From NCBI GenBank assembly GCA_021018815.1, contig JAITYX010000008.1, positions 6,880,001 to 6,944,000 on the forward strand: 64,000 nucleotides of DNA. Reading direction: 5' to 3'. The translations under genes and the position numbers were made by a program. Of the stretch, positions 36,301-52,166 are shown piece after piece. A model generated the notes under the pieces. The model did no database searches. It saw only the letters and a list, made by a program, of their open reading frames with translations, and had not been told where the DNA came from. Each line of letters opens with the position of its first letter. Positions within the stretch are counted from its first letter, which is position 1. The stretch is from Talinum fruticosum (Eukaryota; Streptophyta; Magnoliopsida; Caryophyllales; Talinaceae).

Positions 36301-37910
36301 TCCCCCTAACCACAGAAGAGTTGTGCAGACCTCCTCCAACAAGTTTAGCGACTCGGACATTATCCACATTGAAGTTCACAGGATTCTTTGGGCACACCTG
36401 GATGCATGCCTGCAAACAAAAGATATTGGAGCATATTACCAACTGCACCATTTCCCCTTCCAGTGATGAAATAGTCAATAATTAATTGGTGAGACCAACT
36501 TACCTCCGCAGTAAGCTTGCATATAATGTCCTCCAGCCCAAACTGCTTGCTTGCAACAGCAGCTTTCATTCGAGATACAACATCCTCCTTGTTCCTAACA
36601 TCCATATTTTCAGAACCTTTCTCGACCAATTCATCCAATATTTCAATTGCCTGAACAAAGTAGTACGAAGACAGAGAGGTGTGAAGATGTTTTCCATTAA
36701 GCAAGGGTCAAAATTCGTACAACTAGCAAAAGGCACCTTCAGAAGAAAGGAAACACAACAAACCTTATTGATTCCTTTCGTATATCCTGTAATTATTTCG
36801 CTTGGGTGCAATCCCATCCTTATTAGCTCCTCAGCTCCTCGGAGAAGCTCTCCAGCAAAAGAAATTGTTAAGTTGGCTCCATCACCGACTTCCTCTTGTT
36901 GCGCCTTGCCAGCCAAAACCAGGATCTTAGCTGCAGGGTGCTGTACCTCAAGCTCATTAACAATAGTAGCAGCATCATTGGTAACAAATTGCTTGTCCAA
37001 GTGGTTAATGACCAATTTGTTTCTTCCTACATTTGAAAGAAAACATACGAGAACCCATCTTTCAGTAAAATCTAGTAAGGATCACTTAGAAATTGCCCAA
37101 ATTCGCTAAAGACTACAATCTAAGGAACCACTTAACCCAGAGAGCCAGAAACGCAGAAACAATGATAAGAGAAATTAAGGAAATGAAACATCAGCTGAGT
37201 GATCGGCCTGTACACATTAACATCACCACTCAAAACAAATAAGAAATCAAGATGGAGCATATCCATGTTATGAAATCCCAACCGGACACTTTAGTCTTAA
37301 AAGTTTCATCTATTTTTGGATCTAATTTTCACTTTTCAAGCATCAGGTTATCTCTAAATCTCAAGTATTCGACCCTAATGACTCGGATCAGAATGTTGAA
37401 TTACATGCACACTCCCAGCCTCGCTGCTGAGAATTACAAAATGGGCACCTATGAGCACAAGTTGAAAAACAATTTGATCCGAAACAAACCCATTTCAAAC
37501 AATGAAGATATAGCCCATAAAAAAACGATTTGACACGTTAAAAGCTGAAGCCTCCGACCCCAGAAAGAGAGAAGAAGAGCAAAAAGGATACAACAAAGGA
37601 ACACACATAGAACACAAAATAAAAGCAATAAAACCACTGGGTTGGCTTAATTCGAGACAAACAGCACATCACCCTAAAAGCTGATATTCATTAAGGCAAA
37701 ACTCAAGTTGGTGCTACGTAGGTTTTGTGATCTGGGTATGGAAGGAGGGTGAGAAAGAGAACCGTTGGGGCCGAGAGAAGTGCGGGTGATGTCGGAAAGC
37801 TCCTTGCAAGCATCGACGTTCTTGAGAACGGCTTCATCGAGGCCAGAAAGATGGCGATGGCCCTCCTTAAGCATCGACTGAATCCCATACGGCTGAAGTT
37901 GGAACCCCAT
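30399..37910 (-). CDS. CCT8: T-complex protein 1 subunit theta (CCT8)
   Basis: ATPase subunit of the eukaryotic cytosolic chaperonin TRiC/CCT, which folds actin, tubulin and other proteins. Thirteen exons join in phase to 544 residues: 37763-37910, 36764-37026, 36504-36650, 36248-36409, 35661-35738, 35357-35490, 34290-34362, 34125-34202, 33829-33951, 33639-33733, 31725-31934, 31416-31473 and 30399-30464. The start MGFQLQPYGIQSMLKEG matches the family; an in-frame Met seven codons upstream is less likely. Seen: TRTSLGPNG and GDGANLTISFAGELLRGAEE (nucleotide-binding loops), VSGGAVGDMALHF, RIVPGGAATEVELARRL, and the end RRDQPAGMDED. Two introns start with GC instead of GT (after 36248 and after 33829). 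The gene is intact, with no frameshift. It lies head to head with GAR1, 1.8 kb away. Confidence 0.96.
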
Positions 37911-39726
37911 TTTCTCCTTCAATGATAGCACCTGCCTCTTGCTCGGATCTCAATTCTCAGGTACAGAGAGACAGAGAGGGAGATGGTTTGCGGGTTCGAT
38001 CAAGGGAAGCAAAAGAGAGCGGGGAGCAAGACTGAGAGCACAAGGAGAGTGAGTGAGAGTTTGAATTGAACCCAAAACCCCTAGAAGTTTAGAACTTGCT
38101 CTTCCCTCTCTTTTTTACCCTTTTTTTCTTCCTTTTGCTTTTTTTTAGATTATTAATTGGGCAAAGCTCGAAAATGAGACACGAAGGAAACTACTGGCAA
38201 CGACACCGGTTCAGCTAAACTAAAAAAGTGAAAACATATTCTATAACAGTGCTAAATTGCTAATACTCTACTCTACTACGACAAAAATTAAAATAATTTA
38301 AATGACTCAAAAAAATAAATTATATCATACGTTCAATCTCTTTTCTAATATTCCTATAGTAATCCTGCAAAAATTTAGACACGAATATTTCGAACTTTAG
38401 GTTTCAATGGAGGATACCTATAAGTATTTGTTTTGTATATATACCATAAACGAGTAAATACATTTTAACTTTTAGAAATTTGATAAGATTGAGATTTTAC
38501 GATACACGACCCGATTTGAAATCTCTATCGGCAACTTTTAGATATTTTATTTATTGATTGAAACAACTAATATCTACATCCGTAACTTATTAGTCATTTG
38601 TGGATAATGTATTTTTATTCACTTTTCTCAATATTTTGAATGTGATAATTTTATTGTCATATCATTACATTTTTCGAACTTTAGATATATTTATTTTGTT
38701 TAAACGAATATCAACCTATAAACATTTCAACTCATCGATCGGATGACATTGTAAGTTACTTATTGTACATAGATATTGTAATATATTTTTTCATCTATCC
38801 AAAGTTTGTCTTTCCAATTTTGATGGGATTATAGTGATCACACACTATTTTGTATTAGGACATTTACTTGACAACATTGTATTGTTGATCTTGCCAAATG
38901 GCCAAATACTCCTATCTAAATAAATACAATTTTATACAAAATACAAAAGGGTGTCCTTATGCATCACAATATGCCACAACATTATGGAATTGATATGCTA
39001 AATGTCAACCCAAATGGTCAAACTAGTCAATTATATAATTCGTCCTCTAAAAACATATGAAATTTCAACTAAAATAAAATATATTAAATAAGTGTTTAAA
39101 TTTCCCTTTATATACGAATGTCACCTTGAAGAGTTTGTACGAGTATTTTGTTGTCTTTGTTATTATAGTATGTAAAGCCTGTTTCTATTGCAACTTTGAC
39201 CATTTTGGGCATGCCTTCTTTTGCTCATAAGGTATAACTTGAGTAGAAAAACTTATTATAGAAAACTACACATTAATCCTATAGGTCTACAATTATAATC
39301 CATCCAATGCATATATTATACATCTGATAGTTTACATTTTCAAAATACATGTTGATAAATAATTGAATGAACGGGGAAATAAAAGAAGCGAGCTTTATCG
39401 ACTTATATTTCTAAATAAATATAAGAATTTGTACTAACCACATCCATATCTTATTTAGGAATGTGTCCCAACAAGGCCATAATGTTTTTTTTTTCCCCAA
39501 CACAGAATAATCTCTAGGTCATTTTGGTTGGGCTTGTGTTCATGAACATTGAATAAGCCCTAATTTTTCGGCCCAATAAGCATAAAATGGAGGCCTCCCT
39601 CCTCTTCTCTTAAACCCTGAACCCTAGCTCGCTTCTCTTCCCCCTACTCTCTCTCTCTGTCTCTTACCCCTCCCCCTCTCCCCTCTCTCTTCTCCGTCCA
39701 CCTCGTTCACGCAAGTTCCGCATACA
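37911..39726. other. Divergent promoter region between CCT8 and GAR1
   Basis: The CCT8 leader (purine-rich, to about 38060) is followed by AT-rich DNA without a recognised gene to about 39480, then the GAR1 promoter elements. Confidence 0.6.
39528..39628 (+). promoter_or_regulatory. GAR1 promoter with site II and telo-box-like motifs
   Basis: TTGGGCTT (39528-39535), AAGCCCTAA (39554-39562) and GGCCCA (39570-39575) fit site II elements (TGGGCY on either strand). AAACCCTGAACCCTAGC (39612-39628) is a telo-box-like motif. In plants this pairing is typical of ribosome-biogenesis and ribosomal-protein genes, which fits a snoRNP gene starting at 39727. The functional role here is inference. Confidence 0.6.
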
Positions 39727-41620
39727 ATGAGGCCTCCACGTGGCCGCGGCGCTAACTTCAGGGGCGGCAGCGGTGGCCGCGGTGGTGGAGGAGGACGCGG
39801 CTTCGGCGGTGGTCGTGGTGGCCGCGGTGGTTTCGGCGGCGGCCGTGGCGCCCCTCGTGATGAAGGCCCGCCTGCTGAAGTCGTTGGTATACTCTGTCGT
39901 CCTCTCTTTTCTTCCCTCACTGATTGCTTGATTGTTGGCTAATTGGGTTTCTCTTGTTTTCCTTCTATCAGAGATTTCCACCTTTGTTCATGCGTGTGAG
40001 GGGGAGGCCGTGACGAAGCTCACAAACGAGAAAATTCCCTACTTTAATGCCCCAATTTACTTGCAGAACAAGACCCAGATTGGCAAAGTCGAGGAAATTT
40101 TTGGCCCCATTAACGAATCTGTTAGTTCTCTCTATCTCTATCTCTCATCCTCTTCCACTGAGCTATGTTCTGAATGTAAATGTGCCATTTTTCTGGTGGA
40201 TGTAGTTTTTTCGATTAAGATGATGGAAGGAATCGTTGCCACATCGTATGCACCAGGAGATAAGTTCTACATCGACCCTGCAAAGCTCCTGCCGTTGGCC
40301 AGATTTCTTCCACAGCCCAAGTAAGCTTTCATCCCCATCTTTGTTCCATCCTATCATGCTCATTACTTTGACTTGATTATCTCATTTGATATGAGGAAAT
40401 GAATTGGCTATAATGGTGAAAATGGGACTCCTCGTGGGACTCTTTAACTTGGACAGTTTGTTGAACATTTTTTAAACAATGAGGTATTAACCAATGTACG
40501 GTTTAGTATTCATTAGTCGTTACCATTATTTTTTGACCCTCGTTTAGTTTAGTGTCTCAGACTGAACTAGCAAAAAGTGTAGTTTTCTGGGTATTGCTTC
40601 ATTGTGGATACTTAAATCGACTTTGATCTTTTAATTGGAAAGTGATACCACCATAACTTGTAACCAAGGGTGGTGAAACTTTGACTATCCATGTTATTTG
40701 GTTGGTTGGGCTGTGAGCGTTTCCTGTCTTTGAGGGCAGATATATTGTTGTTTGAAAATGTAATCGCAGCTTCAGTATAACTTTCGGTTGATTTGGGGTT
40801 TTTGGGGGATAATTTGACTAATATGTACCATAAAAAGGAGCAAAGTTTGGCATCCTACTCAGGGATTTGGTCACATTGTATGACAGCCAATCAGCAAATC
40901 CTTCGTGTTGGATACTTGTTAAAGGTTCTGTGATTGCTGTAAAATTTGAGCTCTGAGTTTGTCATTGCCTGAATGCATATTTGAGACTTGGTATAATGCA
41001 GAGAACTTAATGTTTTCTGCAATATCATCAGATAAATCTGCTTTTGCTTTTGCCCCTTAAATGAAATAGATGGCTTCGATTTTGTTTGACCTATCTTCTC
41101 TGTTTTTGCTTTTTCCTTGTTTGCTGCTACAAATGTGCCAAAACGAAATTTTGCTTTCCATTCGTAGCATTTTCCCACCACCACGTAACATCTTCCCAAA
41201 AAAGAAAAAAAAGGTGGATGTAACATAATGTTTAATTCTTATCATGCTAGATTAAACAGAGGTGATGCTCCTTTGTTGAATTTGTTCAGTTTGATGAACA
41301 AGTTTTGAGTTTTCTGAGTTCTTGGATGCTGCAAGAAGGAATTTTGCTACTTTGTCACTACAACATCAATATTTTTCTTGGTTTGAACTTTATCCAAATA
41401 TGATTCATGAGTTAAGCTGAGTGTGTAACTTTTAATCTTCCACAGGGGACAAGCTGTTAGAGGCGGTCGTGGTGGTGGCGGTGGCTTCGGCAGCAGAGGA
41501 GGTCGCGGTGCCCGTGGTGGAGGTGGTTTTCGAGGAAGGGGTGGCCCAGGCCGTGGAAGAGGTGGTCCTCCTAGAGGAGGCCGTGGTGGTGGTTTTAGGG
41601 GAGGCAGAGGGAGATTTTAG
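39727..41620 (+). CDS. GAR1: H/ACA ribonucleoprotein complex subunit 1 (GAR1-like)
   Basis: Nucleolar protein of the H/ACA snoRNP, needed for rRNA pseudouridylation. Exons 39727-39886, 39972-40120, 40206-40320 and 41446-41620 encode about 199 residues. An N-terminal RGG-rich tail (about residues 1-45) is followed by the Gar1 core ([57 protein letters not shown]) and a second RGG-rich tail ending [10 protein letters not shown]. The exon sum is one base short. The T-run opening exon 3 (40206-40211) needs a seventh T to read [12 protein letters not shown]. Alternatively the acceptor is misplaced, but no other AG fits. The promoter carries site II and telo-like motifs. Confidence 0.93.
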
Positions 41621-41919
41621 GTCTCTTCGTGTGTGTAACTTGAAATATTAGATCTGTTATGTCATATTGTTCTAGTGTACAAGTTAGCGAACTTTGGATG
41701 GAGATCTCACTATTGTAGGCTTCAGCAATCAAATTTTTGATTTACCGGATTTCCTATGTTTTCTATATAAGCATTTTCACTGTCATGTTTTGGCCTGAAT
41801 GAATCAAAAGCTTTTCAGGCTTGTGCTGTGTTCTTCCATGAAAGCTTCACTATTGAATATCTCCCCTTCACACCTGACCATCAAACTTGGGTCAGGGGCT
41901 TGTTCTCTCTGGTTAGTCA

Positions 41920-42799
41920 CTGTGTTATGAGAACCGAACCGGACCGGCCGGCCTAACCAGTCAGATCGGGAATCGATGAACTGTCCGGTCCGGTCATATG
42001 GTTTAACCTGTTTGTCGGTTGAACCGGTCAAAGTATGGTTAAACTGGCTAACTTCTTGTGTGAAACCAGCCGTTCGGACCGGTAAACTCTGGAGGGGTTT
42101 TTTGGGCCTTTAACCCTTAACCTTACTGAAAATTGGCAGCACAAAAGGCATGTTAGTACCATGACAAAGCATCCATGGCTTTTTAAAGACTCAGATCTAC
42201 CTCAATTAATCAGAGAAAAGGAAGAGAAGGAAGAGTAGATGACTAAATTTACATCAGTGGACAAGTAGATGACCCAGAAATTCAGAAGAGGAGATGGCTT
42301 TGAGTTTATATCTATTAAGGTTGTAGCCAAGTTCCTAGTAGCGGGGCCAAGAGAGAGAGAGAGGAGCTATTGAACGTATGCGTGAGATACAGCGGTTGAA
42401 GAGAGAGAGATGGGAAGCGAGAGAGAGAGAGAGGAACTTCAGAGAGAGAGAGAGAGAGGATACTGCGGCGTGGGGTGAGAGGCCATGAGATACTAGGGTT
42501 GAAGAGGGGGAGAGTGAGAGGCTTCGAGTTAATGCACCGTTGGTTTGAAAATATGCGTACTTAAAGACTTGAAATAATGACTTTTTGTCTTGTGCTAATT
42601 TTTTTTCTTTCAAGAATCAAGCAAATATATATATATAAACCGGGTCATGTCGAGTCTAGTCCGATATAACGGTAAATCGGATCAACCGGTTCAATGTCGG
42701 TCTAAACGGTTCAAATGGTTGACTCATTAACTCACTCGTTTAACCGGATCGATAGGTTAATCATTCTCTTAACATAGGTTAGTCATTCTCTTAACATAG
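41920..42799. mobile_element. Non-autonomous hAT-like element with 8-bp target duplication and duplicated right end
   Basis: The left end CTGTGTTATGAGAA (41920-41933) pairs with the right end TTCTCTTAACATAG (42764-42777, repeated at 42786-42799), matching 12 of 14 bases as an inverted repeat. The 8-bp GTTAGTCA lies just outside the left end (41912-41919) and outside each right-end copy (42778-42785, 42800-42807). An 8-bp target duplication is the hAT hallmark. Subterminal ACCGG/CCGGTT motifs crowd both ends. The interior is non-coding and includes GA microsatellites (42348-42458). No transposase is present. Confidence 0.8.
42348..42458. repeat. GA microsatellite cluster inside the hAT-like element
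   Basis: Several GA tracts separated by short unique sequence. It is a simple repeat and non-coding. Confidence 0.75.
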
Positions 42800-44014
42800 G
42801 TTAGTCATAGACATGGAGTATTTGTCATAGACATGTTTCACCATTGTCATGTATAGAAAGAACTTAGCAGACTGACAAGTAGAATAATGTTTTATATTGC
42901 CATGAAGTGTAGACCATTTCAATGTCTGAATTAGAGAGAATTTGTCTATGTTGCAAAGGGATCATTTTGGCCAAGCTCTGTCTCTTCATACTTACATGCT
43001 TGGCTGTTCATGTTGTGTTCATACTTCTGAAACTCGCCTACACGATCATCGAGTCCAGTAGTGCTCGTGTGGGTCTTCTATTCTCCCTTCTTCGTGCCAT
43101 AATTTTCTTCGTTAAGTCAATTTTGTTTTGGGTCTCAAATTAGTTTGTGCAAAAGCTCATTAAATGCAATATAAACCAATTATATTTCATTATTTCTAGT
43201 TAAACTTGTCATCTATTGGTTAATATTTTAATTTCTTAAATATTTGCTTTTCCTATTTAGGAATGATATTATAGGACAACGGGAATACTATTATGTATTT
43301 ATGTTGCGTATTTTATGATTCTGTTCTTTTTAACCGTAAGCACTAGTTAAAGGTTTTAAGTAGTATGAAATTCTAAGCAATTATGCAAAATTATAAACCT
43401 AAAGCTAAAAAGAATGGGGTCACTTGTCAATCAACTGACATGCTCAAGAATAAAAATCCTCATAAATTGTAACCCTAATTTTGCCTTAAAAGACCAAGTT
43501 GCAAATATTATTCTAGAAAACCAACATCATTCTAGTTTTCCCCAACCCTCGTCCCTCTTATGGAATTTGAATCCAACTACTTCGTTTGAAACGTTCCACA
43601 TCGGATATATTTTCTCTTTTACACTAAACTGTTCCTATAATGATCACATAAAAAATTAACTCAAAATATGAAGGATGATGAATGTGGTGGTTTTGAGAAA
43701 TTCATAAACACTGAAGCAATACCCTGCTCTCATATAATTTTAAACAAAAGTCACAATTTGCAGCAAAGAGCCAGAAGAACAACACCACTCTTAACACTAA
43801 ATTTAAAGTTCTTATAGGCCCAGATCCAATGCGGGAAAAAATATATATATAAAAAGTTGATTCTCTCCATGTAAATAAACAATGGCGATCTATTTTTCCC
43901 AAGGCAAAGAAAAACTGCCCTGGTGTCACTTTTGTCACTGATAAACAGGACACTACGCCGATATGAAAAGCAAGGGCTTTTTATTGAAGTAAAATCGCTG
44001 AACCCCTCGTAACC

Positions 44015-48001
<3,987 letters not shown>

Positions 48002-48012
48002 TCAATAGCAAG

Positions 48013-49079
48013 CTGCAAACTGAGATAAAACCACAGAAGAGATCTTCAATTTTTATAACAAAGACAACAATAAGAACATCTATAGGTATTGAAAATTGAA
48101 CTTTGATAACAACATAGGACAAGCAAAACAGATGTTTATGACAAAACAACTGTACAGAGCAATTAATAACTATTTACATGATTAATTACAAATAATAATA
48201 TAGGACATTGACATGATGAGTGTCTAGCCATGTCAACCACTTCAACCCATGAAAATTCCATTGTAGTACCTGGTAAGATAGTCTCATAAACTACAATTTC
48301 TTTTTCTGTTTTTTGTTCTCTAAACCCTCCCCATATTTTTCCCATCGTGCAACCATCTACTCCAGGAACTACTGAACAACTACTTCAACATAATACAAAA
48401 CCAAAAGGCAAGTTCAAAATTTAAACAAAGCCAATCATGAAGGCCTGTAACTCATATTTCTTTTGAGAGCAAATAACCATTCAGAAAGGGCCACATGCAA
48501 AGTAATTTGGCTCCCTCTGTAGCACATAAAGTATAGATGTAGTGGTTAGGTTATGCTCAAGAGTTTGCTGAGATGAACTGGTTACTTAGTGAAACTACAT
48601 CCCCAGTGACCCCATCGTCAGCATCACCCCCTCCTTCTTCCCCTATTCTTCTCTAAATTCAAGTTTCATTGTCACACTTCACATCATCAAGCTTTTCACT
48701 AGAAAGTGGGGGGGTAAATCAAGGAAGCTCCACAAATTCCTCACAGATCATCATAAAAAACCAAATGGGCATAGCTGAATTTGTACCAAACTGGTGAAGA
48801 TTACTAAAATACAATTGGGTAGCATTCAATAAAGCTGCTTTAACACATGAATTTGATCTGCAAACAACACACAACAACAAATTCGAAAAAGAAAGCAACT
48901 CAACTGGTAAATCCCTCCCAAATTAAAGGCCAACCCAGTTGAAAACACCCAGAGACTTACACTATGGCATGCAGAAAATAATCAAAATCAAAATCCCATT
49001 ACCAATAAGCAAAATCCCGATTCTTGTGAAACATATAAAGGGGTAAGAAAAGAGAGAAGGGTTTTGAAATCACACTAAC
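48013..49079 (-). other. Probable 5' UTR intron of GDH
   Basis: An acceptor TTTGCAG ends at 48013, just upstream of the GDH start. A donor CCCTG|GTTAGTG sits at 49079-49080 on the minus strand. There is no coding content between them. Transcript support is needed; this is inferred from the splice signals and the TATA box further upstream. Confidence 0.5.
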
Positions 49080-49126
49080 CAGGGAAGGCTGGAAGTGGGG
49101 ACGAGTTCGTATTCAACTGGGGTGGG

Positions 49127-49214
49127 CTACAGACAACAGGAGTTTATTTATAATGGCGAACGACGGGACAGTATTGTATTGTAAGTAGAGCTCTACAGAC
49201 AACAGGAGTTTATT
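49127..49214 (-). promoter_or_regulatory. GDH core promoter with TATA box inside a direct repeat
   Basis: On the minus strand TATAAATA (about 49145-49152) lies some 65 bases upstream of the proposed 5' UTR donor, well placed as the GDH TATA box. The same 22-base segment, starting CTACAGACAACAGG on the plus strand, occurs at 49127-49148 and 49193-49214 (period 66). The second copy carries a diverged TATA position. Confidence 0.5.
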
Positions 49215-49415
49215 ATTTACAGGAGACAGAGAGAGAGGGGACCCAAAAACTTTCCTGCACCCGGCTGTAGGGTTCTGAGTACACCCCTCTCCGCATTATA
49301 TGTCGTATCTAAAAGTATAATTTTTGTCTAATGTAATTTTCCCAGCTTCCAAACAGGGAGTTATTTACGCTATGCCGCTGAAAACTGTCCTGAGTTCTTC
49401 TGATCGGAGTTGAAC

Positions 49416-49540
49416 ATGATGACGACGGACCCGTACTTCCTCCTCCACTTCCCCATCTTCTTTTCTTACCTCCCCATTTGCCTCTCTGCCGCCACCATTC
49501 TCTCTTTCCTCGTTTCTCCCAGCACCTACTTCACCACGTA

Positions 49541-49575
<35 letters not shown>

Positions 49576-49677
49576 CTCTTCCTCTTCAATCCATCAGATT
49601 CCTCCACCCTTTTTTTCTTCCCTACTGATAGAGGCATTTGTAGGAGATTCAAGCATTTTTTGCATATTCAATCTTAG
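49416..49677 (+). CDS. Possible small hydrophobic protein, unrecognised
   Basis: Starts MMTTDPYFLLHFPIFFSYLP and contains a strongly hydrophobic segment of about 35 residues. The frame reaches a CT microsatellite. A plausible GT-AG intron (49538-49643) would instead give a 51-residue protein ending HFLHIQS. It is head to head with GDH, about 270 bases from the GDH TATA box, so it could be a short transcript from a bidirectional promoter. I recognise no family. It could equally be a non-coding transcript or chance. Confidence 0.25.
49541..49576. repeat. CT microsatellite
   Basis: About 17 CT units with one interruption, within the proposed intron of the small hydrophobic candidate. Confidence 0.85.
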
Positions 49678-52166
49678 CTGCCGTCAAGGTATATTGGCCT
49701 AGTTTTCTTGATTCCGGGATTCAATTTTGTTTCTGAATAGTTAAAATTTTGGATTTTTACAGCAAATTTGGTGTTTGCATTGCTTGTAAAATAATGACAT
49801 CCAGATGGTGAGGGCAGAAATATGGGAGGGATTTGTTGCAGATAGTTTGCTTTTCGGAAAGGTGATTTCTTTGAGTTGTATATTGTTGAATTATGCAGTT
49901 AATCACATATCAGTACGAATTGACGGCCTGGAAAAATACTACTCATTGGTGCCTTGTCTTTGAAATGGCTGTTTGTTTAACCCATCTTACTATTGTCTTC
50001 TCTAAGATAAGTTATTCCAAATTTACATCATGCGAGAAAATTGGAATCGGAATTTTCCTGAACTCTCCATCACCCTCAATATTGTAGACTTAGTCTGGTG
50101 ATACCTCTGCTGTCATCAGTGTTCTCTGACTTGGATTTGCATATTCTTTTCTTTCTAATCGCCTATTGAGTGTTTTTGTCCTTTGACATCACTTTTTTCA
50201 TCTTCATTTAAATATTCAAATAAGAACTTGTCTCTTTGAGGTAGTTAATATTGGCCTTTTCCCCGAAAAATTTGGAATCTCCCTCAGAGGTAAATTTTAT
50301 TGTGTTTTTTCCGCTACATAAACCGAACTGCTGTTCGTTTAGTCTCTAAAGCTTAATATTGGCATTAGTTATGAAGTTTTTCTGTAAGGTATTCTATATA
50401 TTGGACCCTGTGCTTGCAGGAAACGTGGGGTTAGCTTGCTTCCCTGCGGTTGACTTGGAAGCAAAATTTTAGATCCTGGCATTACTAAGGTACTTTTTCA
50501 ACTCTAATTGTAAACACCAATTTTACCCTTTGATTTTGGTGTTTATGATCATGTTTGTGCCGAGGAATTAGACTGTTGGTGAGAGTAGTAGAGTGAAGTG
50601 ATGTCCCTTATGAAATGAGTTAGTGTTGATATGATTGAATCAATCTCATTATATGTAGTTTATCTATTGTTTTTCCTGTTTTTCAGTTCGATTTATCATG
50701 TGAATATTTATGCTTTTGAGTACTTACCTGAATTCAATTGATTTGCAGACCATAATCGCCTGTGTTTAGGTTATATATAAAAAAGCTTGCAAACTGTGGC
50801 GTTCTGAATAACTTTTGCTTCAGCAGGACTGGGAAGAAACTTAAAGAGATTGTATTGTACATCAATGAATAGTACTCATACTTCACCTGGATTGACAAAC
50901 CTTATGAAATCCTGCAGAAACATCTCAGTTTTTTGAGCTGGATCGGCTTCTCATTGAATATGTAACTGGCAAATTGACAGAGGTGTTCAATTGTTCTTTC
51001 CTTCACCCCGGGATGTCACATACCAAAAGGATGCTCATCAAGTTATGTGTAATTAGAGTTGTACAGTACGATTGAGTACCTTGTTATGGGGATACAGGAT
51101 CACAATTCACAACTCTGCAATCTCCTCAAGGGGATTTTGTCACACAACTTCAACCATTCCAAATGTTCTGTAAGGCTTTTCTATGCTAAAAGTTGCTGGC
51201 AGTATTTTTGTTAAAGATATAACATGATATAAATTGGTATATGTATGATTTTAACCCAAACGACGGATTTGCTTCATTCTATGTGGATTTCCTCGTGTTT
51301 TTAAAACGTTGCCTTAGCAATTCTTTTGGACTATACACTTCGAAGAAAATCACAAGAAAGTTGCTCCTTTCTGAAATCCTCAATTCCTCTCTTAGGAAAC
51401 ATTCCTAAGTTGAGAAAAAGTACAACTTTACTCAACTTTGCCTATGGATTAGAGCATGTTTGTTTTAGCATGTATAATTAGCATGATATGTGGTGATCAA
51501 CTATTATTAGTGTTATTATAAATTGTGATTAACAGTTACCAATGGTTACGATTAATTGTTAATAGTTATGAACATTTATCAATGATTAGCGCTTATAAAT
51601 GATAAATAATTAGCGGTTATAAACGATAAAATGAACAGCGTGAGAAATATTCTATGTTGACAACCTTTAATAACAAGTGTGGAGATAAAAGCATGACAAA
51701 AACATCACATAACTATACAATAAATTGATGATCAAATTATTATTATTATAGGGAAGGCACATATTTTGATAGATGGGTCGCTAGTAAAACTAACCCTAGT
51801 TAAGGTGAATTGGAAAATTTTTCAGGAGGTTTCGTATTCTAATATGTAGCGGGATCTCATCTCTAGTTTTTGCAGCACAGCCTCCTCACGGAAAATACAA
51901 AACATAGCTTATGATATTTTTTTTTTTAAGAAAAAGGAAGCAGAATATAGACAAATGGAATATATACGCCCAAAAAAAAGTCAGAGGTGAACAAAGCAGG
52001 CATCTCAAACTTCTTGTGCCAATTGATAAATAGAACTTCACAATGGGCAAAATCTCATCACCTGAATTATTCTGGATAACAATGGAGTTTACAGCACAAT
52101 AAGTCAAACTCTCGACTAACTCTAAACCCACAAATAGTCGCATCACAACACAAAGTCACCAGGTGA
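49678..52166. other. Intergenic stretch without a recognised gene
   Basis: Moderately AT-rich. Exon-like sequence around 50400-51200 could be part of a non-coding or UTR transcript continuing from 49400, but no conserved frame is visible. At 51585-51630 a short near-repeat (ATTAGCGCTTATAAATGAT / ATTAGCGGTTATAAACGAT) occurs. Confidence 0.45.

Larger units (their letters stand above)
41621..44014. other. Convergent spacer between GAR1 and GDH with a hAT-like element
   Basis: 3' UTRs of GAR1 (+) and GDH (-), with an inserted non-autonomous hAT-like element at 41920-42799. The remainder (42810-44010) is AT-rich and I recognise no gene in it. Confidence 0.65.

Noticed and set aside
36486..37109. 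207-codon plus-strand open frame
   Set aside because: Lies antisense to well-supported CCT8 exons and spans their introns; no independent features.
39624..39981. Minus-strand Pro- or Ala/Thr-rich frames
   Set aside because: Antisense shadows of the GAR1 RGG repeat.
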